NCBI GenBank assembly: GCA_024398135.1
Contig: CP073750.1
Location: forward strand, 1,116,001 to 1,180,000
Direction: 5' to 3'
DNA from: a bacterium SCSIO 12643
Lineage (GTDB): Bacteria > Bacteroidota > Bacteroidia > Flavobacteriales_G > Salibacteraceae
Length of the DNA: 64,000 bases
Shown: positions 8,683 through 17,990 of the stretch, piece after piece
Layout of the letters: each line of letters begins with the position of its first letter
Numbering within the stretch: position 1 is the first letter of the stretch
Translations under genes and position numbers: made by a program
Notes under the pieces: model-generated
What the model was told of the DNA's origin: nothing
Databases searched by the model: none
The model's input: the letters and a program-made list of their open reading frames with translations, nothing else

Positions 8683-10332
8683 TTATTTTTGATATACCAT
8701 TTCTCCGTCCACTATAGTATAAGTTACCTGGAGTTTATCAAATGACTCCGGTCTCACCGTCATTAAATCCATATTCAGAATCGTAATATTGGCTTTTTTA
8801 CCAATTTCCAAACTACCTTTTTCTTGTTCTTCAAAATTGGCCAAAGCATTCCAAATAGTCATTCCACGAATGGCTTCTTCTCTGGTTAATGCATTTTCTG
8901 CATTAAAACCTCCATCCGGATACCCTTTTATATCCTGTCTAAATACAGCCGCATAAAATGTTTTTAAAGGAGAGATATCTTCAATTGGGAAATCTGTACC
9001 CAAAGCCAAAATGTAGTTTTGATTCAACAAATCTTTATACGCATATGCCGTTTTAATTCGATTTTCTCCCAAGCGCTCTTCTGCCCAGTACATATCAGAA
9101 GTTGCATGGGTAGGTTGAACTGATGGAATGATGGTATACTTCTTGAACTTATCTAAATCAATAGGAGTAACGACCTGAGCATGTTCAATTCTCCAACGCA
9201 TATCATTTACTCCGGTTAACACATTCCCGTAGATATCTAACAATACACGATTTGCAGAATCTCCAATACAATGGGTATTCATTTGATAACCTGCATTTTT
9301 GATTTCCTGAGCTAATTCTTCCATATGTGCTAATGGTGTAATTATCATACCATGATTTTCATGGTCATCAGTATACGGATGGATCAATGCCGCCCCTCTT
9401 GACCCCAAGGCTCCGTCAGCATAAACCTTAATCGACCTAACAGTCAACTTCTCTTTTGAAATAATTCCTTTCTTCAGAAAATATGATACATTCTCCGGTT
9501 TATCAGACACCATTGCATATATGTTCATCTTTAACAATGAATCCTCTTGTAACTTTTCAATCAATTCGATTTGCGCACGGTCCAATCCAGCATCGTCCAC
9601 AGTAGTTAGCCCCACTTCAAAACACATGGTTTGCGCATATAAAATAGCTTTTTGAATCATTTCAGCATCCGGTTCAGGAATTTGATCTAATACCAGATCG
9701 ACTGCATTATCTACTAATACTCCTGTAGGTTTACCATCCATCATCGCAATCATTCCGCCATCAATTTCAGTGGATGCATTGATTCCTGCAATTTCTAATG
9801 CTTTCTGATTTGCAATAGCCCCATGTCCATCAATTCGTCTTAATAATACCGGAGTATCCGGAAACAACTCGTTCAACTTTTTATTGGTTGGATATTCTGC
9901 AACCTCCCAGTCATTTTGATCCCAACCTCTTCCTGTAATCCAATCTACTTTATTTGATTTTGAAAATGATACTACACGCTCTATACACTCTTCCCAACTT
10001 TTGGTTCCTACCAAATTCACCTTCTGAAGACTCAAACCATATCCTACAAAATGACAATGTCCATCGATAAATCCAGGATACACAAATTGTTTTTTGGCGT
10101 TTATGGTTTGGTCACTCTGATATTTATTCATGATCTCATGCTCTGGTCCAATCGCCACAATCTTCCCTTGATGAATCGCCAGTGCCTCCTCTTTAGAAAA
10201 AGATTCATCCACAGTATAAACAGTCGCATTGTGGATGATCATATCTACTTTTTCTTTTTGTAAACCTGAACACGCCACTAACGACACAATACTCAACATC
10301 CACAGCCACTTCATATTTTGCATAAAACTCAT
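8683..10332 (-). CDS. YtcJ-like amidohydrolase lipoprotein
   Basis: 549 residues. The lipobox is SLVACS with the acylated cysteine at about residue 21, so the protein is probably anchored in the envelope. The amidohydrolase 3 domain shows the metal motif FIDGHCHF (about 87-94), the family segment GRGWDQNDW, a carboxylated-lysine region (KVYADGALGSRGAALI), MNTHCIGDSAN, RIEHAQV and the distal ALGTDFPIE aspartate. The family hydrolyses amide or formyl bonds on unknown substrates in most bacteria. The ATG at 10314 (MKWLW) is an alternative start. It is upstream of the CAP-domain gene by 18 bases. Confidence 0.88.
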   Translation of the reverse strand: MSFMQNMKWLWMLSIVSLVACSGLQKEKVDMIIHNATVYTVDESFSKEEALAIHQGKIVAIGPEHEIMNKYQSDQTINAKKQFVYPGFIDGHCHFVGYGLSLQKVNLVGTKSWEECIERVVSFSKSNKVDWITGRGWDQNDWEVAEYPTNKKLNELFPDTPVLLRRIDGHGAIANQKALEIAGINASTEIDGGMIAMMDGKPTGVLVDNAVDLVLDQIPEPDAEMIQKAILYAQTMCFEVGLTTVDDAGLDRAQIELIEKLQEDSLLKMNIYAMVSDKPENVSYFLKKGIISKEKLTVRSIKVYADGALGSRGAALIHPYTDDHENHGMIITPLAHMEELAQEIKNAGYQMNTHCIGDSANRVLLDIYGNVLTGVNDMRWRIEHAQVVTPIDLDKFKKYTIIPSVQPTHATSDMYWAEERLGENRIKTAYAYKDLLNQNYILALGTDFPIEDISPLKTFYAAVFRQDIKGYPDGGFNAENALTREEAIRGMTIWNALANFEEQEKGSLEIGKKANITILNMDLMTVRPESFDKLQVTYTIVDGEMVYQK

Positions 10333-10453
10333 TTAAAATCACCCAAAAATAGAAAAAGTCACAGGGAGTCTTTTGGGTTTTAAACAAAGCCATTCACATT
10401 GCATTTTTAAAAACGCGAGCATTCAATTTAAAATATTCTTAATTTAGCCCGTA

Positions 10454-11419
10454 ATGGATTCTCCGCATAAAGAACTTTACGAAAAACATATTCTATCCTC
10501 AGAACAATTTGAGTATCTGGATAAAATCAAATCGGGCCGACTTATTTCGCTCTATGTAGAGTTAAGAACTCTTCTGTACTTAGGCGTCCTACTTCTCTCT
10601 ACAGGCATTGGTTTGATGATTTACATTCACATGGAAAATTGGGGACATCTGGTTTTAATTCTAGGTTTAACGGTCCTGGAAATTGCATGTATATATTACA
10701 TCAGCCAACATATTCCACCATATTCTAACGAAGTACAAAAGCCTCCTACACCCTACTTTGATTACATCTTGTTGTTGGCGGCATTAGTTTTTGTTTCGAT
10801 CTCTTCATATGTACTCATTCAATACGATCTTATTGAACCCCTGATTAAATGGTCCTCACTCCTGACTTCATTTCTATTCTTTTATGTAGCGTTTAGATTT
10901 GACCATAGAGGAATTTTATCATTAGCCATTACCGCATTTGCAGCATTTTGGGGACTTCAGGTAAGTTTCACACAATGGTATCATTCTGATTTTGTGAACC
11001 TACTCTCACTATACAATACCGGAATTTGGGTTGGTGCTTTATTCGCTCTAACCGGATACGGATTGTATTACAAAAACATAAAACCACACTTCTCATTCAC
11101 GTTCAAAAGCTTCGGGCTCTTGCTCTTTTTTGGTTCCATCGTTTCTGCTTCTTTTACCAGCGACTATTGGGTCTTTTATGCATTAGTTGCGTTAATCTCA
11201 GGAATAAGTGTGGCCGTCAACTCCTGGAAAAGACAAGAATATTTATTTTTCATAATGGGTATCTTATGTGGCTACATCACAGGCACCCGATTGCTCTTTG
11301 AAATCCTGGAAGATTTACCATTCGAATTATGGTTGATGTATTTTATGGCATCAACCGGAGGAATTGTGTTTATGATTGAACGCATCATTAGAAACATGAA
11401 AAAAAATCGTCAGTTATGA
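10454..11419 (+). CDS. DUF2157-like multi-pass membrane protein
   Basis: 321 residues. A short soluble N-terminal segment (KHILSSEQFEYLDKIKSGRL) resembles the DUF2157 N-terminal helix-turn, where a coiled-coil helix precedes the membrane part. About eight to ten hydrophobic helices follow. The C terminus is basic (IIRNMKKNRQ). The ATG of the next gene overlaps this stop by four bases (11416-11419, ATGA), so the two are translationally coupled. No enzymatic motif is visible. The function of the family is unknown, and I assign none. Confidence 0.7.
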   Translation: MDSPHKELYEKHILSSEQFEYLDKIKSGRLISLYVELRTLLYLGVLLLSTGIGLMIYIHMENWGHLVLILGLTVLEIACIYYISQHIPPYSNEVQKPPTPYFDYILLLAALVFVSISSYVLIQYDLIEPLIKWSSLLTSFLFFYVAFRFDHRGILSLAITAFAAFWGLQVSFTQWYHSDFVNLLSLYNTGIWVGALFALTGYGLYYKNIKPHFSFTFKSFGLLLFFGSIVSASFTSDYWVFYALVALISGISVAVNSWKRQEYLFFIMGILCGYITGTRLLFEILEDLPFELWLMYFMASTGGIVFMIERIIRNMKKNRQL

Positions 11420-12591
11420 TCGCATATAATCCGGAAGAACTGAAAAAAATTGAAATCATGGATGAAGCACATTCGTGGCACAAGAGTGGTGTGATTGATG
11501 ATGATCAATGGAACGTTGTAACACAAGAATTCTCATCTAATTTATACCACCCCCCTATTTGGCTTAGAGTACTTCTTTTTATTGTTACGATCATTGGGGT
11601 GAATGCCGGAATGGGATTATTTGCGAGTACTTTCTTATTTAATACAGACAGTGATAATGCGGTTAGAGTACTTCTCGCACTTGCAGGAATCAGTTATTTG
11701 TTGATTTTGGAATTAGGTTTAATCAAATCCAAACAACATTATAAATCCGGGGTTTCAGAAGCCTTCCTGTTTTTAGGGTTGGGACAACTGATCATAACTT
11801 TTTACTGGGATGATGATATTTCTCTGTTCTTAGTTTTCATACTTCTTATAGCCGGAGTTTTTATAGCACTACGATATCTTAATCTCATTGGAGTCATTAT
11901 TGCCGCTGGTGCATTTGCATATTTGATATTTGACACACTATATGCCATAGGTGGCTTCGCTCAGGCTATAATTCCAATGGTATTTGTGGTCCTTTTTGGA
12001 ATTCTCTATATCCTCAGTCAATATGTCCAAAAATCGTTTAAAATTCCATTTTACTATAAAAATCATTTTATCCTTATTGATATTATTCTACTAATATTGA
12101 CATATTTGGGAGGCAATTATCTCGTTGTACGTGAACTTAGTATTGAATTAATGGGACTGGATTTAGCTCCTGGGGAAGACATTCCATTTGCATTTGTTTT
12201 CTACTTTCTAACTTCTGTGATTCCTTTGATATATCTTCTTATTGGGCTTCGAAAAAAGAATATTATTCTCATTAGAACAGGTGTTCTGATTCTATTTGCA
12301 AGTGTAATCACCTTTAAATATTATTACAGCTCGGGTCATACTGAGTTCACTTTAACTCTTGCTGGCAGTGTGGTTTTAGGGCTTGCTATTTGGGCCTTAA
12401 ACTATCTCAAAACCATGAAACATGGCTATACGAGAGAGCAACTATTATCGGATAAATGGTCAAACCTAAACGCAGAAAGTATTTTGGTTTCTTCTACCAT
12501 GGGTGGAAACGCTTCCATTGAAGAACCTATGAATGATGTGGATTTAGGCGGAGGAGAATTTGGTGGTGGCGGTGCCGGAGATCAGTATTAA
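11416..12591 (+). CDS. DUF2157/DUF4401-like membrane protein with glycine-rich tail
   Basis: 391 residues. The soluble N-terminal helix (AHSWHKSGVIDDDQWNVV) parallels that of the upstream protein. About ten to eleven transmembrane helices follow. The last 45 residues are soluble and end in DLGGGEFGGGGAGDQY. This Gly-rich ending resembles tails of TPM-domain and DUF2207 membrane proteins, though no TPM domain is present. The stop is two bases from the stop of the convergent pssA gene. The pair looks like a two-subunit membrane complex of unknown role. Confidence 0.7.
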   Translation: MIAYNPEELKKIEIMDEAHSWHKSGVIDDDQWNVVTQEFSSNLYHPPIWLRVLLFIVTIIGVNAGMGLFASTFLFNTDSDNAVRVLLALAGISYLLILELGLIKSKQHYKSGVSEAFLFLGLGQLIITFYWDDDISLFLVFILLIAGVFIALRYLNLIGVIIAAGAFAYLIFDTLYAIGGFAQAIIPMVFVVLFGILYILSQYVQKSFKIPFYYKNHFILIDIILLILTYLGGNYLVVRELSIELMGLDLAPGEDIPFAFVFYFLTSVIPLIYLLIGLRKKNIILIRTGVLILFASVITFKYYYSSGHTEFTLTLAGSVVLGLAIWALNYLKTMKHGYTREQLLSDKWSNLNAESILVSSTMGGNASIEEPMNDVDLGGGEFGGGGAGDQY

Positions 12592-12592
12592 T

Positions 12593-13444
12593 CTATTTCT
12601 TTACTAAAAAATGAATGACCAAACTGTAAATCATATAAAACAATACAATGATCGGAATAACTGTATAATCTAAATAAGGAAAACCCGGAATTGAAAACCA
12701 ATAAGGCAGAAAGACCGTAATTATCAATAACCCTACAACAATTAGAAAGATATATCTGTGTTTGTTTCCTGCCCAGCTCATTTCTTTAAATTTAAAATTG
12801 AGCATGGTTACAGGAGCTACCATCATTATAGATAAGAAGATACTGATCAGAATATACCATTCCGAATAGAACAGATTATACACCAAATGAAAATCGAAGT
12901 GACTCCAATAGTTCATTACCATTAAGCTTCCTAATTGTTCGTCACCTAATGGATAATACATATTTAGGTTATACTGTACTGATAATATAATGGTAAATGA
13001 CGCTACAAATAATGCCGCTGCCGGTGTTGGCACTCCAATAAAAGAATCGGATTGATTTTCATCGATATTAAATTGCGCTAGTCTTAAAGCAGCAAACAAA
13101 GCATAGAGTATACCTACAAGCGACAATAACACATGACCTATCGGACGTGCTTCAATGGGCATAAAATACTCTCCAAAGCCAATAGTAATGTGCTGATATA
13201 ACATCACACCCGGCAACACCCCAAATGTGACCATATCTGCCAATGAATCCAATTGCTTTCCAAATTCTCCGCTCACTCCAAGCGCACGCGCGGCTAAGCC
13301 ATCAAAAAAATCAAGTACGGCAGCAATTCCCATACATAAGGCTGCGCCAAACATATTGGCCTGGAACGTTAAAATAATTCCCATTATACCAAATGCTAAA
13401 TTTCCTAAAGTTATCGAATTGGGTACTGCTGCTTTGTAATTCAT
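12593..13444 (-). CDS. pssA: CDP-diacylglycerol-serine O-phosphatidyltransferase
   Basis: About 283 residues from the ATG at 13444; a GTG two codons upstream is also possible. The CDP-alcohol phosphotransferase signature D-G-x2-A-R-x8-G-x3-D-x3-D is complete: DFFDGLAARALGVSGEFGKQ followed by LDSLAD, within residues 45-70. Several membrane helices follow. The enzyme makes phosphatidylserine, the precursor of phosphatidylethanolamine, in the inner membrane. The assignment to serine rather than another alcohol rests on the PSS-type start (PNSITLGNLAFG) and the long C-terminal membrane region. Confidence 0.88.
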   Translation of the reverse strand: MNYKAAVPNSITLGNLAFGIMGIILTFQANMFGAALCMGIAAVLDFFDGLAARALGVSGEFGKQLDSLADMVTFGVLPGVMLYQHITIGFGEYFMPIEARPIGHVLLSLVGILYALFAALRLAQFNIDENQSDSFIGVPTPAAALFVASFTIILSVQYNLNMYYPLGDEQLGSLMVMNYWSHFDFHLVYNLFYSEWYILISIFLSIMMVAPVTMLNFKFKEMSWAGNKHRYIFLIVVGLLIITVFLPYWFSIPGFPYLDYTVIPIIVLFYMIYSLVIHFLVKK

Positions 13445-13512
13445 GAACACAAATATAATGACATGGCTTATGCAAAAACGGGACGTTTTAAGAAGTTTTA
13501 TATTTTATTCCA

Positions 13513-13539
13513 TAAAAAAGGCTTCCAAAAAGAAAGCCT
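13513..13539 (-). terminator. Rho-independent terminator after the T9SS gene
   Basis: On the minus strand, the stem AGGCTT/AAGCCT (13534-13539 with 13519-13524) encloses a nine-base loop and is followed by six T residues. It lies 50 bases past the stop at 13589 and so closes the three-gene operon 13589-17698. Confidence 0.8.
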
Positions 13540-13588
13540 CTCATATTTATTTAATTATCTGAACAATTTTTAAGGTAAACCAAGACTA

Positions 13589-16117
13589 TCATTTTGTAAT
13601 GATAAGTTTCTTTGATGTAATCTGACCTTGAATCTGTATATGGACAATATACATACCCGAGGGAATAGATCGAATTGGAATCTTAATACTATTTTCAAAA
13701 TATGTATCCTTTGGTTTTATTGTTTTCCCCGATAAATCAGTAATCCATACTTCAGCATCTACATCATTGATATTGAAAGTAATATTTATAACTTCTTTTG
13801 CTGGATTAGGATAAATTTTAATATTCATATTGAATTTATCAAATTCACTATTAAATTCAAAAACATCTCTTTTTGAATAATAAGGATTGAAGGATTTACA
13901 GAAATCCCCTAGATACTCATCACCAACAGGTTCGCTAGGTTCCCAGCATCCTGGATAAACTTCGTTAGGATCAATTCTTAAAGTTACACCAGCATTAAGT
14001 TTTACATTATTACCAACATTAATGTGTTTCCCAGAAACAATATCACTAATCCCATTAATATTTAATGTTTGAGAAGAATTTCCATTCATATTAACTTCAT
14101 AAAGCCCAAAATAATCTCCCGGAGGATAAGTATTTGGAGACGTCATGTTTAGAATATTCTCTATATTGTCAAACATATTTACCCAGTTTGGATCAGATGC
14201 GGTTGTGAAGCCATTAACATAATAGCTATAATCACCATAGCTATTACCAATCAAGTCCTGCACATAATCTACATGTCCACCTTCTTGTAATATTAAATTA
14301 CACATAGGTGTTTCTTCCAAAGTAACTTTTGTAGGTGTTTCTACATTATAGGTAGCAATAAAAATAACAGGCTCTCCTTTTCCATCTTTTCTTTCTAGGA
14401 CAGCACGGATACGGAAGGTGATTTCAGGATCATTTGAACCTCCATAATCCCATTCTGGATAGTTGTTCCACTCGTAGGCCCTGTTAACAAAAACCCTAAA
14501 TTGGTTGTTTTTCATACAGGATAACGAAGAGTATGGTGTTTTAAATGTAAGAGAGTCTAACCAATCATCATCATCAACTTCCCATCTATTAATTTCAATG
14601 CCTTGATCAAATAATGATTCCTCATAGTTATTGAAGTCAATCGGTTCAGTATTTGCTGGTCCAATAGGACCATGCATTACATTCGAAGCTCCATTGATAG
14701 TTATATTTGAAACGTAATCGTTTGATAGTACTTTAGTTTTATTATCCCTTGGCCCTCCAATACGGTAAAGAAACGCACCTTCTATACTTTTCAGTTCTAA
14801 ATTAGAGTGCGGATTAAGCGCGAATTTAATATCTTTTTTTAGTTTATATTGTCGTACTTTTGGTAATCTACTTACGATGTTTTGTCCGTTAGGTAATAAT
14901 GCTCCAGTTGGTGTAGATAGGAGCATATTATATTCTATATACTCTACTTCTGGTGCTTCCATTAGATTTATAATTCCTAAAGGGTTATGATACTTTGGTA
15001 CCAATAGTGGATTTAAGTTTTGAGCGCCATCTGCCCCGGGAGCTAATACTTTTTGTTTTATATAATCATTTGATGTAGTTATCGTTCCCCATGCTTTTGA
15101 AGATGGAACCATGGCTACATTTGTCTCTTTATGCTCATCTGCACCTCCGGCAATAAAAAAGTCAAGTAAATTCATTACTCCAGAAATACCATTTAACCAA
15201 CTATTGGCTGTACTTAAGATGCCAGCGTTGATCAAGTTTTTTAAAGGAGCGGTTTGCGTTTGTTTTTGTTGAGCTTCAGATACTTTTATTTGTGTAAAGC
15301 TATCTTTTATGACTTTAGTTTGTTTGCTACCAGTTTGTATTCCAGAAAAAGTAGCTTTAAACCAATCACTTCCTGTATTTGTGACCCCTCCCTGAACAAC
15401 TTGAGAATTATTAATAGGATTCTGATTTATTATCATTTCAATATCTGATTCTTGGATAAGGGAAGCTCTAAACAATAAAAAAGATTCTTTTTCACAAATA
15501 CATGGATCATAAATAATGGGAAAATCTGCAAATAGCCAAAAGTGTTGATCTACTACATATTGATTTGGTTTAGCAAATTGTATATTTGAATGGGTTGAGT
15601 TAAACTTATTCATAGCATCCATAGGTGTTTTATATCCGCTTAGATAGGCGTTTCCCATTTTTACGTTGTTAGAATTTTCTGCCCACTCTAAATATACTAT
15701 AGCTTTTTTAGCTTCAGCATCATCATTGATTAAGAGCATGAAAACTCTTAGAATTCCCTTGTATCGATTGTAAAGAACAAATACTGGATCATTTACAGCA
15801 TTTGAGGGTGTTCCAAAATCATAATAAACGACCTCCCATCCATCTTCAGGCCTAAAATCTTTCAACAAAGGCACTGCAGGTATATTTAAGTTGGGTTGAC
15901 CTTGAGGGTAAAAGAAAGGAGAACCAAAATTTACTTGCTGTGGTCCTGTGGGAATATATACCTCACCATCGTTTAATAATTCTAAACGCCAATCAAACCC
16001 TCCAGTAATATCCGGATTGGTTGTTTCTGTGTTTTGCTTACAATAAGGAACTTGTTGTGCATGTATAGAAGAATACAATCCTAAGCAAAGGATTATAATT
16101 AGATTTAAGGATTTCAT
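13589..16117 (-). CDS. Large T9SS-secreted protein, last gene of the S74 operon
   Basis: 842 residues from the ATG at 16117, chosen because a signal peptide (MKSLNLIIILCLGLYSSIHA) follows directly; a further in-frame ATG at 16153 would overlap the upstream stop. The C-terminal 75 residues are a type A T9SS sorting domain (IYPNPAKEVINITF, then WITDLSGK and PSGMYIVHIQ, ending KKLIITK). No catalytic domain is recognised in the body. Scattered cysteine-containing segments and many Asn/Tyr/Trp residues suggest a beta-rich surface protein. It starts 22 bases after the lipoprotein gene stop and is the last gene of three. Its function is unknown. Confidence 0.85.
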   Translation of the reverse strand: MKSLNLIIILCLGLYSSIHAQQVPYCKQNTETTNPDITGGFDWRLELLNDGEVYIPTGPQQVNFGSPFFYPQGQPNLNIPAVPLLKDFRPEDGWEVVYYDFGTPSNAVNDPVFVLYNRYKGILRVFMLLINDDAEAKKAIVYLEWAENSNNVKMGNAYLSGYKTPMDAMNKFNSTHSNIQFAKPNQYVVDQHFWLFADFPIIYDPCICEKESFLLFRASLIQESDIEMIINQNPINNSQVVQGGVTNTGSDWFKATFSGIQTGSKQTKVIKDSFTQIKVSEAQQKQTQTAPLKNLINAGILSTANSWLNGISGVMNLLDFFIAGGADEHKETNVAMVPSSKAWGTITTSNDYIKQKVLAPGADGAQNLNPLLVPKYHNPLGIINLMEAPEVEYIEYNMLLSTPTGALLPNGQNIVSRLPKVRQYKLKKDIKFALNPHSNLELKSIEGAFLYRIGGPRDNKTKVLSNDYVSNITINGASNVMHGPIGPANTEPIDFNNYEESLFDQGIEINRWEVDDDDWLDSLTFKTPYSSLSCMKNNQFRVFVNRAYEWNNYPEWDYGGSNDPEITFRIRAVLERKDGKGEPVIFIATYNVETPTKVTLEETPMCNLILQEGGHVDYVQDLIGNSYGDYSYYVNGFTTASDPNWVNMFDNIENILNMTSPNTYPPGDYFGLYEVNMNGNSSQTLNINGISDIVSGKHINVGNNVKLNAGVTLRIDPNEVYPGCWEPSEPVGDEYLGDFCKSFNPYYSKRDVFEFNSEFDKFNMNIKIYPNPAKEVINITFNINDVDAEVWITDLSGKTIKPKDTYFENSIKIPIRSIPSGMYIVHIQIQGQITSKKLIITK

Positions 16118-16139
16118 AATAATATTTATATTAATAAGG

Positions 16140-16970
16140 TTAATCTTGCTCAATTCCAGAGTAAGTGAATCTTTGATACTTGTTATCTATGAGAAACTCA
16201 TATTCAATATTTAAAGTGTTTAATTTAGAATTGAAAATAGCTACGGTAGTCCCTAATTCATATGCATCTGAGGTAACAAACCCATTATAAGAGAATCTTG
16301 TAACAGGGCGATTTGGAATATTTATTCCATCCGGAGGAACAGGCATTTGATAACCACTAGGAAAATTTGTTAAGAAAGCTACAGGAAGCCTTTGATTATA
16401 ACCCATACCCGCATAATATGTTAAAGTATCTATATCGGTTATAAAGACTTCATTTGGATTCAAATTACTTTCTCCTTGATATTTCCCCAAATAAGGAACA
16501 TCCCACCACTTTCTTACTTTTAATGTTTTATATACAGTATCAATAATAGCTTCATTACCTAGGCACTTAGCCACAGAGTTTTTATAAGCAATACATCTGA
16601 TTTTTACATCTCCAAAAGCTTCTTTAAAATAGATTTCCAATTTTTTTTCTCTACGAATTCTTGGGTCAGTACCGATCGTCCAGTGCACACTATCTACATT
16701 TTCGTCTAAAATTGAAAAATAAATAGTATTGCCTTCAATTGTATTTTCTGTTTCTACAAATTGCCCCATGTCAAATTCCATGATGCGTTCTTCCATTTTA
16801 AAATCTGCAAAATTCCCAGAAACGCATAAGCAAGGATCGTAATTGGGACAACTAGGATCATTTGGATTATCACATTTACAATTTTGTAATAGAAAAAATG
16901 ATAATACCAACAGGGTATAAATTACCTTTCTTACATTAATAGTATTTGCAATATGATTTAAACTGAACAT
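16140..16970 (-). CDS. Unrecognised putative lipoprotein of the S74 operon
   Basis: 276 residues. A hydrophobic segment (about 14-30) ends in LLQNCKCD, so a lipobox-like cysteine is likely, although Asn before Cys is unusual. The early part is Cys-rich (CDNPNDPSCPNYDPCLC). The ATG overlaps the stop of the S74 gene by one base (TAATG at 16968-16972), which indicates translational coupling. The body contains a possible Ig-like region (WTIGTDPRIRREKKLEIYF and IRCIAYKNSVAKC). I do not recognise the family. Its position between an S74 protein and a T9SS protein suggests a surface or periplasmic partner role. Confidence 0.7.
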   Translation of the reverse strand: MFSLNHIANTINVRKVIYTLLVLSFFLLQNCKCDNPNDPSCPNYDPCLCVSGNFADFKMEERIMEFDMGQFVETENTIEGNTIYFSILDENVDSVHWTIGTDPRIRREKKLEIYFKEAFGDVKIRCIAYKNSVAKCLGNEAIIDTVYKTLKVRKWWDVPYLGKYQGESNLNPNEVFITDIDTLTYYAGMGYNQRLPVAFLTNFPSGYQMPVPPDGINIPNRPVTRFSYNGFVTSDAYELGTTVAIFNSKLNTLNIEYEFLIDNKYQRFTYSGIEQD

Positions 16971-17698
16971 TATTTAGTATTTGCTTGAATTTCTTCAAGT
17001 TTTTTCTGTAACTCTTCTATTTGTAATTGTTGTTCTTTTATCGCTTCCAAAAGCACAGGTATCATCATAGAATAATTTACCCCTAGATATTCCGTTCCGG
17101 GAATATTTGTAACCATTTCTGGAAACTCATCTTGAAGTTCTTGAGCAATAAACCCAATCTGATTACTTGATTCCAATGCTATTTCAGCTTTTTTCTCTTC
17201 TGGAACATTTTCATACTTCGTTGCATCCATATCATATCGATATGCATTTAATTTCATTACTTTAGATAATGCACTTCCATCCCAAAGCTTGATGTTAGTT
17301 TTTAGTCTTCTATCTGAAAAGTATACTGTAGGGTTTGGAGAATAAAAACGAGTAGCAAAAACTCTATAAATTTCATTATTAGCATTTCCAATCCAAGCAG
17401 TTTTACTGAATTGTGGGAGAAGTATTGGTTCGTCAAACCAAGTTGTACCAGTACCTCCAGTAGAAGTTGTATTATTATGATAATTTCTAAAGTAAAAACC
17501 AGAATTAGAACTTCCAAATGCGGAGCTTACAGGATGAATATAAAAATCACCGTTAATATTCACTTTTTCAGTAGGTTGAGCATTTGCATAACCCATGGTA
17601 ATATTACTATTTTGCCATACTTGAATTTGTGAATAAGAATTATAACTAATTGTCGATAATACGAATAGAGTCAATAATGGTAATAGATTAAATTTCAT
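16970..17698 (-). CDS. Secreted protein with C-terminal peptidase S74 (intramolecular chaperone) domain
   Basis: 242 residues. A signal peptide (1-23, ending SYNSYSQ) precedes a short beta-rich segment (about 24-125) and then the S74 domain: FSDRRLKTNIKLW (about 126-138), MKLNAYRYD, QIGFIAQELQDEFPEMV and LGVNYSMMIPVLLEAIKEQQ. A coiled coil ends the protein (QIEELQKKLEEI). In phage tail spikes, this domain trimerises the preceding fibre and cleaves itself off just before the Ser of the SD-RLK motif; the Ser and the Lys are present here. It is the first gene of the operon, in a bacterial surface setting with no phage genes nearby. Confidence 0.85.
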   Translation of the reverse strand: MKFNLLPLLTLFVLSTISYNSYSQIQVWQNSNITMGYANAQPTEKVNINGDFYIHPVSSAFGSSNSGFYFRNYHNNTTSTGGTGTTWFDEPILLPQFSKTAWIGNANNEIYRVFATRFYSPNPTVYFSDRRLKTNIKLWDGSALSKVMKLNAYRYDMDATKYENVPEEKKAEIALESSNQIGFIAQELQDEFPEMVTNIPGTEYLGVNYSMMIPVLLEAIKEQQLQIEELQKKLEEIQANTK

Positions 17699-17774
17699 TT
17701 TAATTAGGTATTAAGATTAACAATAGTACAATATTACGAATTTAATATGTGCTATGCAAAGAAGTGTATATTAA

Positions 17775-17813
17775 AATAATAGCTCCAGTTTTTTGATAAA
17801 TAGAGCTATTATT
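17775..17813. repeat. Perfect 11-bp inverted repeat upstream of the S74 operon
   Basis: AATAATAGCTC (17775-17785) and its exact reverse complement GAGCTATTATT (17803-17813) flank a 17-base spacer. It lies between the terminator of the sucAB operon and the S74 start codon at 17698. It could be an operator or leader hairpin, or a second weak terminator. The rest of the 292-base gap 17699-17990 is AT-rich with no gene seen. Confidence 0.6.
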
Positions 17814-17943
17814 CTTTCGTTTAACTAGAAGTTTAATTTTATGCTGAATATTATATATATACTCAATCCCCATAATTCATCCAAACTATCCCTACTATTA
17901 TGTATTCATGAGCATCTGAAATAACAATCCATTTTCTATTAAG

Positions 17944-17968
17944 GCAAAAGAGGTCCAAAAGACCTCTT
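17944..17968 (-). terminator. Rho-independent terminator of the sucA-sucB operon
   Basis: Perfect 8-bp stem AAGAGGTC (17948-17955) and GACCTCTT (17961-17968) with a five-base loop. On the minus strand it is followed by a short T-rich run. It lies 22 bases after the sucB stop. Confidence 0.75.
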
Positions 17969-17990
17969 CTTAATTTCATATATGGATTTC

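Noticed and set aside
17699-17990. A tRNA or small gene in the largest gap
   Set aside because: No cloverleaf or open frame of note; only an inverted repeat and the sucB terminator were found.
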